The notes below the pieces were generated by a model, which saw nothing but the letters and a program-made list of their open reading frames with translations, was not told where the DNA came from and ran no database searches. From Brassica napus (Eukaryota > Streptophyta > Magnoliopsida > Brassicales > Brassicaceae), in the NCBI RefSeq assembly GCF_020379485.1, contig NC_063451.1:25774630-25838629 (forward strand): 64,000 nt of DNA, in the 5' to 3' direction. The position numbers were made by a program, and so were the translations under genes. Positions 1-11,356 of this stretch are shown here, piece by piece. The number at the start of each line of letters is the position of its first letter. The first letter of the stretch is position 1.

Positions 1-1578
1 AGGCTTCTCATTCAAAGTCAACTAGGGCGGCTTTCACACCTCCCTCCCTTCTAGACGGATAACAAAATTTAGCATCTCCGTTTCGTTAATTAACTAATTA
101 GAGATAAGAGTATCTAGCTGCACTACATATATGAGTTTAATAGTACGAAAAATATTTATATACCTAAACTGCTGTCGATTTTTTTACCTGAGAACCATTT
201 TATTTTATATATGTTTTTGGTGGTAGAGAAAAGCAAATAGAAAGATGAAAACCTTGAAAATTAGGTTATAGTAATGTAAAATCAAAATAGAAAGATAAAT
301 ATCCAGTTTATGTCATATTTACATTGCATTTCTTCAAATAAGAATTGGGTTGTTGTAAGCATTCGCTATAAACCATTTGCTTCTCCTCTTGTCACCTTCC
401 GATTACATGAGTGGAGAGTTTTTCTTAAAGTAACTTGCTAGCTTTAGCTAAAAAAAATAAAGTAATTACCTTATTGTATGAAAAAAGAAAATAGCATTAT
501 TTCAAGATTTTAAAACAAAAAAAAAAGTATTTGAAGGCTTTTATATTACAAAAAGAGCTAAGTGAAAGTCCAACCTGTATTTGTTGATAAGTACATTTTC
601 TCGTCATGTGCATGCACTTGTTGAAAAATAAAAGTAAAATCTTTTCTAAAAAAGGATTTTGTCTTTTCTTTGGCTTTAATTATAGAAGAAATTATTTCCT
701 CTAAAAGTGTTTTGTTCTTTTTGTTTAACTCTTCTCTTTTCCCATGAAGCTTCGAACGCTTTTTGACGAGTCAAATGTGAAAACGCATGAATATTCGAAG
801 AAAATTCGTTGATCTCGATCAAACCCAAAACAAATCGACAAACCAAAGTATTGGGGCCCACTGGCCCATTGACGAAGTTGTCTCCATACAATACGTATAA
901 GAGAATGTTGAAAGTAATTTTTTTTTTATAACCGAATGTACCACCCTATCGAAATGGTCCAAATTAAAAACCAAAACGACTAATTAAAGATCTAGCATAC
1001 ACTGATCACCATATAAATTACCGTGAATGGTTTTCGGTCTCGCATACTGAGATCCCACATATGAATTTTTCAATCGCCGGGATTTAAATCCGTGTAACAG
1101 AACTCACAACCGTAAATTTTTTACCACCAGAACTAAAAGCCCCGGTTGTAATATTCTTTTTAGTTAAGTTTTCTTTACGTTAACATATTGTAGATTAGTT
1201 TTGTTCAGCTGACGTTACTACTATATCAAAATTGGACTCCATGGTCTTTAAACTATACCATAATAATGTTTCCATGGTCAATACTCTATTAAGTAGAATG
1301 TGGTTCTATTCCAATGGACATGGTTTCAGTTTTGTAAATGCATTTCTGTAATAAAAGAAGAGTGACGCCATTGTCTATGTGTATTAAAAGAAAAGAAAAA
1401 TGATTTTAAAATAAACTAGGTGAAGCCAAAATTTGAATATTTAATGGTTACCACTAGTAGATAAGAACTTTGCTTCAAAGCAGCAAAGCAAAGTTTTTTT
1501 TTTCGCGCCCGCCAATATCAAAACCTCTCTCTCCGCGGTCCGATGTGATAAAACACCGCCGCACCAAAACTCACCGAC
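1..1578. other. 5' intergenic region upstream of RLK7
   Basis: AT-rich DNA with no coding region I can support. The short open frames here show no recognisable protein. The last few hundred bases should hold the RLK7 promoter and 5' UTR, but I see no convincing TATA box or other named site. Confidence 0.6.
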
Positions 1579-4567
1579 ATGTCTCCGGCGACTAGGAATA
1601 TAGTCTTCTTCTCCTTCCTCGTCTTCTCTCTGTTCTCCATCGTTTCCTCCGACGAGCTCCAAATCCTACTCAACATCAAATCCTCCCTCCTAACCTCAAA
1701 CCCGGGCGTTTTAGATTCATGGAAGCTGAACTCCAATCACTGCGGCTTCACCGGAGTAACCTGCGACTCCACAAACTCCGTTACAGAGATCGACCTCTCT
1801 CGTCAAGGCTTATCCGGAACCTTCCCGTTCCATTCCCTCTGCGATCTCAAGAGTCTTCGAAAACTCTCTCTCGGATTCAACTCGCTCTCGGGAACCATCC
1901 CAACCGATATGAACAACTGCACGAATCTCACCTACTTAGATCTCGGCAACAACCTCTTCTCGGGATCCTTCCCTGACTTCTCCTCTCTAAGTCAGTTACA
2001 GTATCTGTACCTAAACAACAGCGCGTTCTCGGGAGTTTTCCCGTGGAAATCGTTACGAAACGCAACGAAGCTCGTCGTTTTGAGCCTCGGTGATAATCCG
2101 TTTAATACGACGCCGTTTCCGGAAGAGGTTGTTACGCTGAGGAGTCTCTCGTGGCTCTACTTGTCAAACTGCAGCATCACGGGGAACATCCCTCCATCGA
2201 TCGGGGACTTGACGGAGCTTCGGAATCTGGAGATCTCCGATAGCGGCCTCACCGGAGAGATTCCGCCGGAGATAGTGAAACTCACCAAACTCCGGCAGAT
2301 CGAGGTTTACAACAATAGCTTGACCGGGAAGCTTCCTCCCGGATTCGGAAGCTTGACGAATCTGACGCTCTTGGATGCTTCCACGAACTATCTAGAAGGC
2401 GATTTATCGGAGTTAAGAACTCTGATCAACCTCGTTTCTCTACAGCTCTTCGAAAACAGATTCTCCGGGGAGATTCCGGTTGAGCTCGGCGAATTTAAAG
2501 ATCTGGTCAATCTTTCTCTGTACAAGAACAACTTAACCGGCTCTCTCCCTCCGAAACTCGGTTCTCTATCTGATTTTGATTTCATCGATGCGTCGGAGAA
2601 TCATCTAACCGGACCGATCCCTCCTGACATGTGCAAGAGAGGGACGATGAAAGCTCTTCTCCTCCTTCAAAACAATCTCACAGGCTCCATACCTAAATCC
2701 TACGGGAACTGTTCGACTCTTGAGAGTTTCAGAGTTAACCATAACTCCCTCGAGGGAGCAGTTCCCGCAGGACTTTGGGGCTTACCGAAGGTTGAGATCA
2801 TCGACTTAGCCAACAACAACTTCGAAGGTTCAATCACCGCCGATATAAAGAACGCGAAAACGCTCGGAGCGTTGTATCTTGGGTTCAACAAGTTCTCTGA
2901 TGAGCTGCCTGAGGAGATTGGTCAGACTGAAGCTCTGACTAAAATCGAGCTTAACGATAATCGGTTTTCCGGGAGGATTCCGAGCTCCATCGGGAAGCTC
3001 AAGGGGCTTAGCAGTTTGAAGATGCAGAGCAATGGCTTCTCCGGTATGTTACCGGACTCTATAGGGTCGTGTTCAATGCTCAGCGAGCTGGACATGGCTC
3101 AAAATGAGTTATCAGGAGAGATCCCGCACACGCTGGGATCACTCCCGACGCTCAACGCTTTGAATCTTTCGGACAACAAGCTCTCTGGGAAAATTCCAGA
3201 GAGCTTGTCGTCTCTGAAGCTTAGCCTTCTTGATCTTTCGAACAACGGATTATCAGGTCGTGTCCCTCTGAGTTTGTCGTCGTATATTGGTAGCTTCGAC
3301 GGCAATCCTGGACTCTGCAGCACAACGATCAAGTCCTTTAACCGGTGCACGAGTTCTTCGGGATCGCATCGAGACACTCGCGTATTCGTGCTGTGTATAG
3401 TTTTCGGTTTACTGATCTTGATTGCGTCTCTAGTGCTTTTCTTGTACTTCAAGAAAACCGAGAAGAAGGATAAACAAACCCTGAGACGTGAATCTTGGAG
3501 CATAAAGTCATTCCGAAGGATGAGTTTCACTGAAGATGATATCGTCGGTTCGATCAAAGAAGAGAACTTGATCGGTAGAGGAGGTTCCGGCGATGTGTAC
3601 AGAGTTGTACTCGGTGATGGTAAAGAGCTAGCTGTCAAATACATTCGCCGTAGTAGTACAGACACGTTTACTCAGAAGAACTTCAGCAGCACGATGCCGA
3701 TCCTCAAGGAAAACGAAAGAAGATCGAAGGAGTTTGAAAGAGAGGTGCAAACACTAAGCTCGATACGGCACTTAAACGTGGTGAAACTCTATTGTAGCAT
3801 CACTAGCGATGACTCGAGCTTGCTGGTGTATGAGTACTTGCCTAAGGGGAGCTTATGGGACATCCTTCACTCGTGTGAGAAGTCGAATCTCGGTTGGGAA
3901 ACTAGGTATGATATTGCTCTTGGTGCAGCGAAAGGACTCGAGTACTTGCATCATGGATACGAGAGACCGGTGATTCACCGTGATGTTAAGTCAAGTAACA
4001 TATTACTAGATGAGTCCTTCAAGCCTAGGATTGCTGATTTTGGTCTTGCCAAGATTCTTCAAGACAAAAATGGTGGTCTAGATTCGACTCATGTAGTTGC
4101 GGGAACATATGGTTACATGGCTCCAGGTAAAGAGATTTATTAACTTCTTGTTTATCAGTTTGTTATGGTCTTATTACATTACATTTTTTAGCATCAAATC
4201 CCTTCTTGTTGCAGAGTATGGATACTCGTCGAAAGTGAATGAGAAATGCGATGTGTATAGCTTTGGAGTTGTGTTAATTGAACTAGTCACGGGGAGAAAA
4301 CCGATAGAGGCGGAGTTTGGAGAGAGCAAAGACATACTGAATTGGGTTAGTAACAATCTGAATAGCAAAGAGAGTGTTATGGAAATTGTGGACAAGAACA
4401 TAGGAGAAATGTATAGAGAAGATGCAGTCAAGATGCTGAGGGTTGCAATCCTCTGCACGGCAAGACAACCTGGACGAAGGCCGACGATGAGGAGTGTGGT
4501 GCAGATGATTGAGGACGCGGAACCGTGTAGATTGATGGGCATTGTGATTAGCAAAGAGGTAATGTGA
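1579..4567 (+). CDS. RLK7: LRR receptor-like kinase RLK7 (At1g09970 type)
   Basis: Plasma-membrane receptor kinase. In Arabidopsis RLK7 perceives the secreted peptide PIP1 in immunity and also affects germination and stress tolerance (family knowledge). Two exons, 1579-4126 and 4215-4567, with a GT-AG intron of 88 bp that splits the APE codon of the kinase; 966 residues against about 977 in Arabidopsis. Visible in order: signal peptide (about 1-24, ending VSS), LRR N-terminal cap, about 20 LRRs to residue 590, one membrane segment near 600-623, then a kinase with glycine loop GRGGSGDVY (about 663), catalytic HRDVKSSN (about 797), DFG (about 818) and APE. All kinase landmarks are present, so it should be active. 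The start is the first ATG and opens directly into the signal peptide. The C-terminus is odd: after VISKE a one-base shift gives VM and a stop, while the expected tail lies in another frame up to 4587. Confidence 0.95.
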
Positions 4568-5456
4568 GGATCAAAGAAATAAGTTGATGAAGGACCAAGT
4601 CTCACTCACTCTTTTGGGTCACTATGAAACTTAGAAGGTTTAGATGGAGAATGTGATTCTAGTCCTGGTTATGAAAATCTTAGGTAACGTTATGATCTCG
4701 GATGTAAACTATTTCTTGTAATGATAGAGATTTTTGTATGATGTTTTGGACTTAGTTAATGAAGGTCAACAAACAACTACAATTACTTGGCAAAGAGAAA
4801 TGCATATTCAAACTGATAAAAGTAACGACTGCCAGACACTATGACTTCTCAAAACGAAACCAAATCCAAATTGAGTTACTTGTCGTGATGATGAAATTGT
4901 AAATTATTATCGTATAGAATAATCAAAGAATAAATTTCTTAAAGTCTCAGTACTTATAGCTGCCGAATTTGACCAACAAAAAAAAAAAGGAATGAACGAA
5001 TAAATCTATCCCCTTCACTATAAGACAATAATGCATTTGAATTTTCTTATTAGATGGAAGATATAACGTATTCTAAAAACAAGTGTTCACACATGCATTT
5101 ACATAGAACAACCTTGATGCAGACAAACATGATAATTGCATTAGCTACAATATTTTGATACGTAACTAATTCATCATACCAAACACACAGCCACAAAACT
5201 AATCTTACTTAAGGCGTCACAACTCACAACAATCATTAACAATAACGATAAAGAGAGATTCTAGAAGCTAGACAGTATTACAGAGACCAGAGTTCTGGTA
5301 ACATACAAATAATAGCTTCTGCTGCAAAGTACATCCGATTACCTTAGTGTACACAAAGCTAACCAAAGAAAGAATTGCCCTACAAATATACACAGTTTTT
5401 GAATCTTTCTCTATCTCAATTCTCAAAAATGTAATTCTCCAGTAACCATGATTTTG
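4568..5456. other. 3' flank of RLK7 and short intergenic
   Basis: Starts with the RLK7 3' UTR, including its frame-shifted old tail to 4587. The rest is AT-rich with no supported gene. It lies tail-to-tail between RLK7 and the esterase remnant. Confidence 0.6.
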
Positions 5457-5697
5457 TCAACGGAAAAGATTTTGGAATGACCACATTATGAATCTTGCAA
5501 AGATATCAGACTCAAGGAACTCAATGTGAGCAGCTCGACCAATGAACGAGTTACGACCATACAAGGTCGTGTCAAAATTGACGTCGCAGCGCATGAACAT
5601 TCTCTGGTGGTGAGGACCTTCTGGGGATTATGGCCCACGTATTTGGTCCATACAGTTATCAAGCATCTCCAGGAAAGCCACACCTCTTTTTGAGTTG
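5457..5697 (-). pseudogene. 3' remnant of a putative serine esterase gene (At1g09980 / ZW18-like)
   Basis: Read on the minus strand this gives a C-terminal exon: DNSKRGVAFLEMLDNC, then an in-frame TAA at the position of GP-SPEG, then a run containing RCDVNFDTTLYGRNSF, IGRAAHIEFLESDIFARF and MWSFQNLF, ending at a TGA. This resembles the C-terminus of the plant FAM135/DUF676 serine-esterase-like proteins (At1g09980, At1g58350) as I remember them. In Arabidopsis that gene is next to RLK7, so position agrees. Nothing upstream on this strand continues the protein: the sequence beyond 5700 becomes AT-rich repeat DNA. I therefore read it as the last exon of a gene otherwise lost, with one nonsense codon. 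Confidence 0.7.
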
Positions 5698-5734
5698 TCA
5701 AGAGAAGCTGGTTGGCACGACTCAATCCTAGTCG

Positions 5735-6320
5735 AGTGCAGTGCCGTGCGAAGGTTTTCGGAGGTCCGAGGCGAGTTCAAAAATACATTTTACATGATAT
5801 CTTTTTAATAATATATATATATATATATATAACACTCAAAAGTTTTGAATTATTATATAAATGTTTTCTAAATTTTCATTCACCAAAATTTTATAATCTA
5901 AAATTTTTAAATCATGAACAAAAAGTATGAATTTGTAATAGAAATACAAAGATACAAATTTTTGATTGAAATGTTGGTAGCTGTCAAAAAGGTAAATCTT
6001 AGCATTTAAATTAACTATAGTAAACTATATATTGAAAATATTATAAATTTTTATCAAATTCTCAATGTGGATCAAAATATTTGCAGTTTTTTAGAAGTAT
6101 AATCTTTATAGTTTTATTTAAAATATAGCAAAAATGATCACAAACCTAGTTACTTTAAACATAAGTCCAATTCAAAATCAAATAAAAATAAAAATCTAAC
6201 TAAAAGAATATGTTAACTATCATGTAAAATTATTTTTTTCGTAATTAGAAGCCCTGAAATTTCTACAAAATTTGGGGGTCCTAGGCAAATGCCTTTTTCG
6301 AAAACTCCAGTGATATGTGT
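5735..6320. other. AT-rich block, possible old transposon remnant
   Basis: A very AT-rich core, with a short AT microsatellite near 5812-5832, lies between two less AT-rich edges (GGTCCGAGGCGAG near 5763 and GGGGGTCCTAGGC near 6274). This edge pattern resembles old Brassicaceae elements but I can find no clean inverted ends or target duplication. No gene is seen. Confidence 0.3.
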
Positions 6321-6366
6321 AACATAACCATCCTGAACAAAAAGATATTGTAACTAGTTTCAACTG

Positions 6367-7086
6367 GAGTTATTCTTGGGTTCACCCCCTAGGGTGAACC
6401 TTTAGGTTCACCAACCAATAGAAAATTATTATTTTAAATCTAGTATCTTTTAATTAAGGAAACCAAATAACTTGGCAAATTATATTATTTTTTCAAAATA
6501 AAATTTAAAAATAAATAAAAATAATATATAAAAAACGAATTCAAAAAAAAAAAAATGTTGTCAACAAAACACTAAACCCTAAACTCTAATACTAAACCCT
6601 AAACTCAAATCCTAAACCCTAAATCCTTGGGTAAACCCTAAATCCTTGGGTAAACCCCTAAACCCTTGGAAAAACACTAAACATGTTGTCAACAAAACAC
6701 TAAACCCTAAACTCTAATCCTAAACCCTAAACCCTTGGGAAAACCTTAAACCCTTGGGTAAACCCTAAACCCTTGGGTAAACCCTAAACCCTTAGGTAAA
6801 CCCTAAACCCTTGGAAAAACACTAAACATTTGGATAAATTCTAAATTATAAATCTTAAACACTAAACTCTAAATCTTAAAAATAAATATTTTTTTTAAAT
6901 AATCTTTTTTAAGAACTATTGTTATTTTTATTTATTTAATTTTTTATTTTTTTATTTTAAAAGCATAATATAATTTGGCAAGTTATTTTGTTTCCTTAAT
7001 TAAAAGATACTAGATCTAAAATGACAACTTTCTATTGGTTGGTGAACCTAAAGGTTCACCCTAGGGGGTGAACCCAAGAAAAAGTC
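6367..7086. mobile_element. Mutator-type MITE with telomere-like core
   Basis: A 720-bp non-autonomous element. Both ends carry inverted repeats of over 100 bp: the left end has TTCTTGGGTTCACCCCCTAG at 6373 and the right end has its reverse complement ending at 7080; the inner parts (AACCAATAGAAA, AGTATCTTTTAATTAAGG) also mirror each other. A perfect 9-bp direct repeat TTTCAACTG sits at 6358-6366 and 7087-7095. A 9-bp duplication with long inverted ends is the mark of the Mutator superfamily. It has no coding capacity, so any movement would need an enzyme from elsewhere. Confidence 0.85.
6570..6830. repeat. Telomere-like AAACCCTAA repeat array inside the MITE
   Basis: A degenerate array of AAACCCTAA units with spacers such as TCCTTGGGTAAACCC. 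I count about nine exact AAACCCTAA boxes. The unit equals the plant telomere repeat TTTAGGG on the other strand, and also the telo-box known from plant promoters. A longer unit (AAACCCTTGGGT variants) repeats with a period near 20 bp in the second half. Confidence 0.85.
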
Positions 7087-7286
7087 TTTCAACTGACCCG
7101 CCATTTTACTCGGCCTAAATTGAGTTAGCAGCCGGGTTTTGTTTTGCTAGTTTATAAGGCCCATGCAGGAGTATACTGCATATTCTTAATTTAAGCAAAA
7201 GGCCCAAAACGACGCAGCAACTAGTTTAGCTTTTTTTGGCGAAAGGTTTACGACTAGAACCTGAAAACATAACAGAATTAGAATCA

Positions 7287-7546
7287 TGTTGTAAAAGAAC
7301 GGGGAATTGTCTGTGTATTATTAATGAACAATAGAGGTTCTTTTTATATGGATTACAAAGTATAAGTAAAAAAGAAATTATCCAAAGCCTAATCCAGAGA
7401 AAAGGAAAAACATCCTAAGTCTAAGTCGGCCAAAGGATAGGCCGACTCTCTCTCCTCGGACGTCCGTCTCTCTCTCCTCCATTGGCCACGGATTGGGCCT
7501 TGTCTTGGTCATTGGTTATGGACCATCCACTTAATGATTTATAACA
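7287..7546 (-). repeat. LTR of the copia element (3' LTR)
   Basis: A 260-bp copy bounded by TG and CA. It lacks a 27-bp stretch found in the other LTR. It contains the palindrome-like GTCGGCC...GGCCGAC near 7426-7445. Confidence 0.92.
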
Positions 7547-7703
7547 CTCCCCCTTGTATGCCATAACCAATATGGGTTTGTATCATGCACGACGTTGCCT
7601 CATTAAAACCTCTCTAAGAAAACCAAAAACCCAAGGTGGGAAAAAATAGAAACCGTAGATAGGAAAAAGAGTACAACACATGACACTCCCCCTGATGAAG
7701 GCA

Positions 7704-10700
7704 TCACTGAAGATCCTTCAACTGGTGCATTCCTATCTGATGAACCAGCTTCATGAACGTTGAGGTTGGCAGAGATTTAGTGAAAAGATCGGCCGAATTG
7801 TCACTGGACCGAACTTGAACCACTTGAACTTCTTTAGCCTTCTGCAGGTCGTGGGTGAAGAAGAACTTAGGCAAGATGTGTTTCGTTCTATCTCCCTTAA
7901 CGTATCCATCTTTGAGCTGAGCTATGCAAGCTGCATTGTCCTCATAGATGATCGTTGGCTCTTCCTTTTCCTTTCCCACGGCGAGACCACTCTCTTTAAG
8001 AATATGGCCGGTCATGTTCCTCAACCACACAAGCTCTCGGCTTGCTTCATACATGGCTATGATCTCGGCATGATTAGATGATGTTGCCACTAAGGTTTGT
8101 TTTGTGGACCGCCAACTTACTGCAGCCCCACCGTGTATAAACACATAACCTGTCTGAGATCTAGCATTGTGTGGGTCAGATAAGTACCCAGCATCTGCAT
8201 ACCCGGCCAAGCTATCTCCTGGTCGGCTCATATAGAACAATCCGAGGTCGGTTGTTCCTTGCAGATATCTGAACAAATGTTTTATTCCGTTTCAGTGCCT
8301 AAGTGTCGGACATGAACTGAATCTAGACAGTAAACTCACGACAAAACTGATGTCCGGTCTAGTATGACTAGCCAAGTACATTAAGGCTCCAATGGCACTT
8401 AGGTAAGGCATTTCCGGCCCGAGCATTTCCTCGTCCGGCTTCTTTGGTCCGAATGGATCCTTCTCAAGGTCTAAGGACCTCACGACCATAGGACTCGACA
8501 AGGAATGAGCCTTGTCCATATTAAACTGCTTGAGTATCTTTTCTGTATATGTCTTTTGATGCACAAGGATTCCATTATCCACATACTCAAATTGCAGTCC
8601 CAAACAGAACTTAGTTTTTCCTAAGTCTTTCATTTTGAATTCTTTCTTTAGACATTCGACCGTTTGGGAAATCTCTCCAGGGGTTCCAATTACATTCAGG
8701 TCGTCCACATAGACAGACATAATCACTTAGCCCTTGCTGTCAAATCTCTTTATAAAAATACATCGACTTATTGGATCGTTCTTATAACCCTCTTTCATTA
8801 GGTACAATGATAATCTGTTGTACCACATTCGACCTGATTGTTTCAAACCGTACAAGGCTTTATTCAGCTTAATGAAATGCTGTTCTCGAGAACCTTTCTT
8901 ATCTTTGAGCTCAATACCCTCTGGAACTCTCATATGAATTTCATTATCCAGTGGACCGTACAGATACACTGTTACTACATCCATTAGGCGCAGATCAAGT
9001 TTCTCTTTCACGGCCAGACTGATCAAATATCGTAATGTAGTTGCGTCCACCACAGGGGAATAAGTTTCCTCATAATCTATTTCTGGTCTCTGTGAGAATC
9101 CTTGTGCTACAAGTCGTGCTTTGTATCTCACTACTTCTCTTTTCTCATTTCTCTTTCTCACAAAGACCCATTTGTATCCCACTGGTTTGACATCTCTAGG
9201 TGTCACGGTTATAGGGCCAAAAACGCCTCTTTTCTTTAATGATTCTAACTCCACGTTTATAGATTTTTTCCATTTGATCCAATCTGATCTTTGCATGCAT
9301 TCATATATGGACGTGGGTTCTAGATCCTCATCCTTTTCCATGATCTCAAGTGCAACTTTATAAGCAAATATATCATCGACGTGGATATCATTTCTGTTCC
9401 ATTTCGTTCCAGACATTATATAGTTTATAGAGATCTCTTGATTGTCCGGCCCTTGTGTCCCATGAAGTTCGGCGTCCCGAACCCCATCATTTGGAACGGT
9501 CGGATCAGTTGGCATGGCCGGCTCACTTGGGTCGACCGTTCTGGTCGGCTCGGCCGGTCCATCAATGTTTTGGACGGTTTCCTTGGTGCTCTCGGATCCA
9601 GCACCTCTCTTGGACTTCCGAGGCTGTTTATCTTTGGAACCAATAGGTCTACCACGTTTGAGACGTTGTTTAGACTCTGTAGCTACTTGACCTTGTCCCT
9701 TCTGGACATCTATTCGTATTGGTGCATTACAAGCCGGGATATATGATTTTGTCACTCGATTTGGGTCAGCAAATGAATCTGGCAGTTGATTAGCTAGCTT
9801 TTGAAGATGTATAATCTTTTGGATTTCCATATCACATTCTTTAGTCTGAGGATCTTGCCAAGATATTAATGGTCGAGACCATTCGATTTCTTTGTTCGAC
9901 CGGCCGTTATCTCCCCCTAAGGTTGGATATGTGGACTCATCAAACTGTGAGTCTGCGTATCTGGCCTTAAACAAATCACCGGTTGTTGGCTCAAGATACT
10001 TTATAATGCTTGGGGAGTCATATCCTACGTATATTTTCATCCTCCTTTGTGGTCCCATTTTAGTTCTCTGTGGTGGAGCAATTGGAACGTAAACGGCACA
10101 TCCAAATGTTTTGATGTGGGACACGTCTGGTTCATGACCTGTGAGTAACTGGGATGGTGAATATCTATGCTCACTAGATGGCCTGATGCGAATTAATTCT
10201 GCTGCATGTAATACTGCATGTCCCCACGCTGATACCGGGAGTTGAGACCGCATTAGTAATGGCCGGGCTATCAGCTGGATACGTTTAATGAAGGATTCGG
10301 CCAAGCCGTTCTGTGTATGTACATGTGCCACGGAGTGTTCTACACTTACCCCATGGACATACAATAGTCATTAAACGTCTGGGACGTAAACTCACCAGCA
10401 TTATCTAGACGTATAGTCTTTAAAGAAAAGTCTAGAAAGTGTCCTCTCAGTCTTATTATCTAAGCAAGCAGGCGTGCAAATGCCAGGTTCCGTGTGGATA
10501 GTAGACAGACATGCGACCATCTGGTCGATGCATCAATCAGGACCATGAAATATCTAAACGTCCCACTAGGTGGGTGTATTGGTCCACATATGTCTCCTTG
10601 AATCCTTTCCAGAAAGTTTATGATCTCTTTATTAACTTTGGCTGGTGATGGCCTGGTTATGAGTTTCCCTTGTGCACATGCTGCACATGTGAGATTGTAT

Positions 10701-11212
10701 GGGACAACTCCTTTGAACATGTGCCCTTGTGAATTTATCATCAACTTTCGCATCATGTTAGTACCGGGATGACCAAGCCGGTTATGCCATAAGGTGAAAT
10801 TGTCGCAGGCATTAGCCTCGATCATACTGACCTTTGCATAGTATAGGCCAGTAGACATTGCAGGTAAGGTTTCTAGGATCCTTTTATAGCCTTTGGTGAT
10901 CGAAATTATGTTAAGGAATTCTTTATTTCCTTCTTCCCATGTTTCAAGATGGAAACCATTCAATCTTATGTCTTTGAAACTCAATAAGCTTCTTTTAGAG
11001 CTTGGGGAATACAAGGCATTTTTGATCTCTAGATGAGTGCCCTTAGGCATCAATACATATGTCTGGCCGTGACCTTCAATCAGGCCGGCTACACCTGCAA
11101 TGGTGTGTACGTTTGCACTTTGCATTGTGAGAGTTATGAAATATCTTTTGTCTCTAAGTATTGTGTGACTTGTGCCACTATCCACCACGAGTATGCTCAT
11201 CTCATCATTCAT
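7704..11212 (-). pseudogene. copia pol (protease, integrase, RT, RNase H), broken
   Basis: Frames read from high to low coordinates. Protease: VVDSGTSHT near the start. Pre-integrase zinc site: HNRLGH and CAACAQGK. Integrase core: GDICGP and later HTQNGLAES, supplying the acidic residues. RT: GYKWVFVRKRNEK, KARLVAQGFSQ and YVDD. RNase H at the end (ATSSNHAE, EDNAACI). Breaks: an in-frame TAG near 10459, a one-base loss in a G run near 10350, TAA at 8727 just before the YVDD region and TGA near 8289 just before RNase H. These four lesions mean no complete polyprotein can be made. Confidence 0.9.
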
Positions 11213-11356
11213 TTCTATAAGTAATAAGATTTCATTTCTCAGAGACTTTTATAAAACTTTAAAGTTTTCTTATTATAAGTTTAAACACCAAAAATAAAAT
11301 AAAAAACACCAAAACAAACAATCATAAAGTAATAAAACAAGTCGTATCAAAAACTT

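Noticed and set aside
3099..3665. 188-codon open frame antisense to RLK7
   Set aside because: Lies wholly within the conserved RLK7 coding exon on the other strand; its sequence is the mirror of LRR and kinase codons.
9381..9746. 121-codon + strand open frame
   Set aside because: Antisense shadow of the copia integrase-RT linker region; no protein resemblance.
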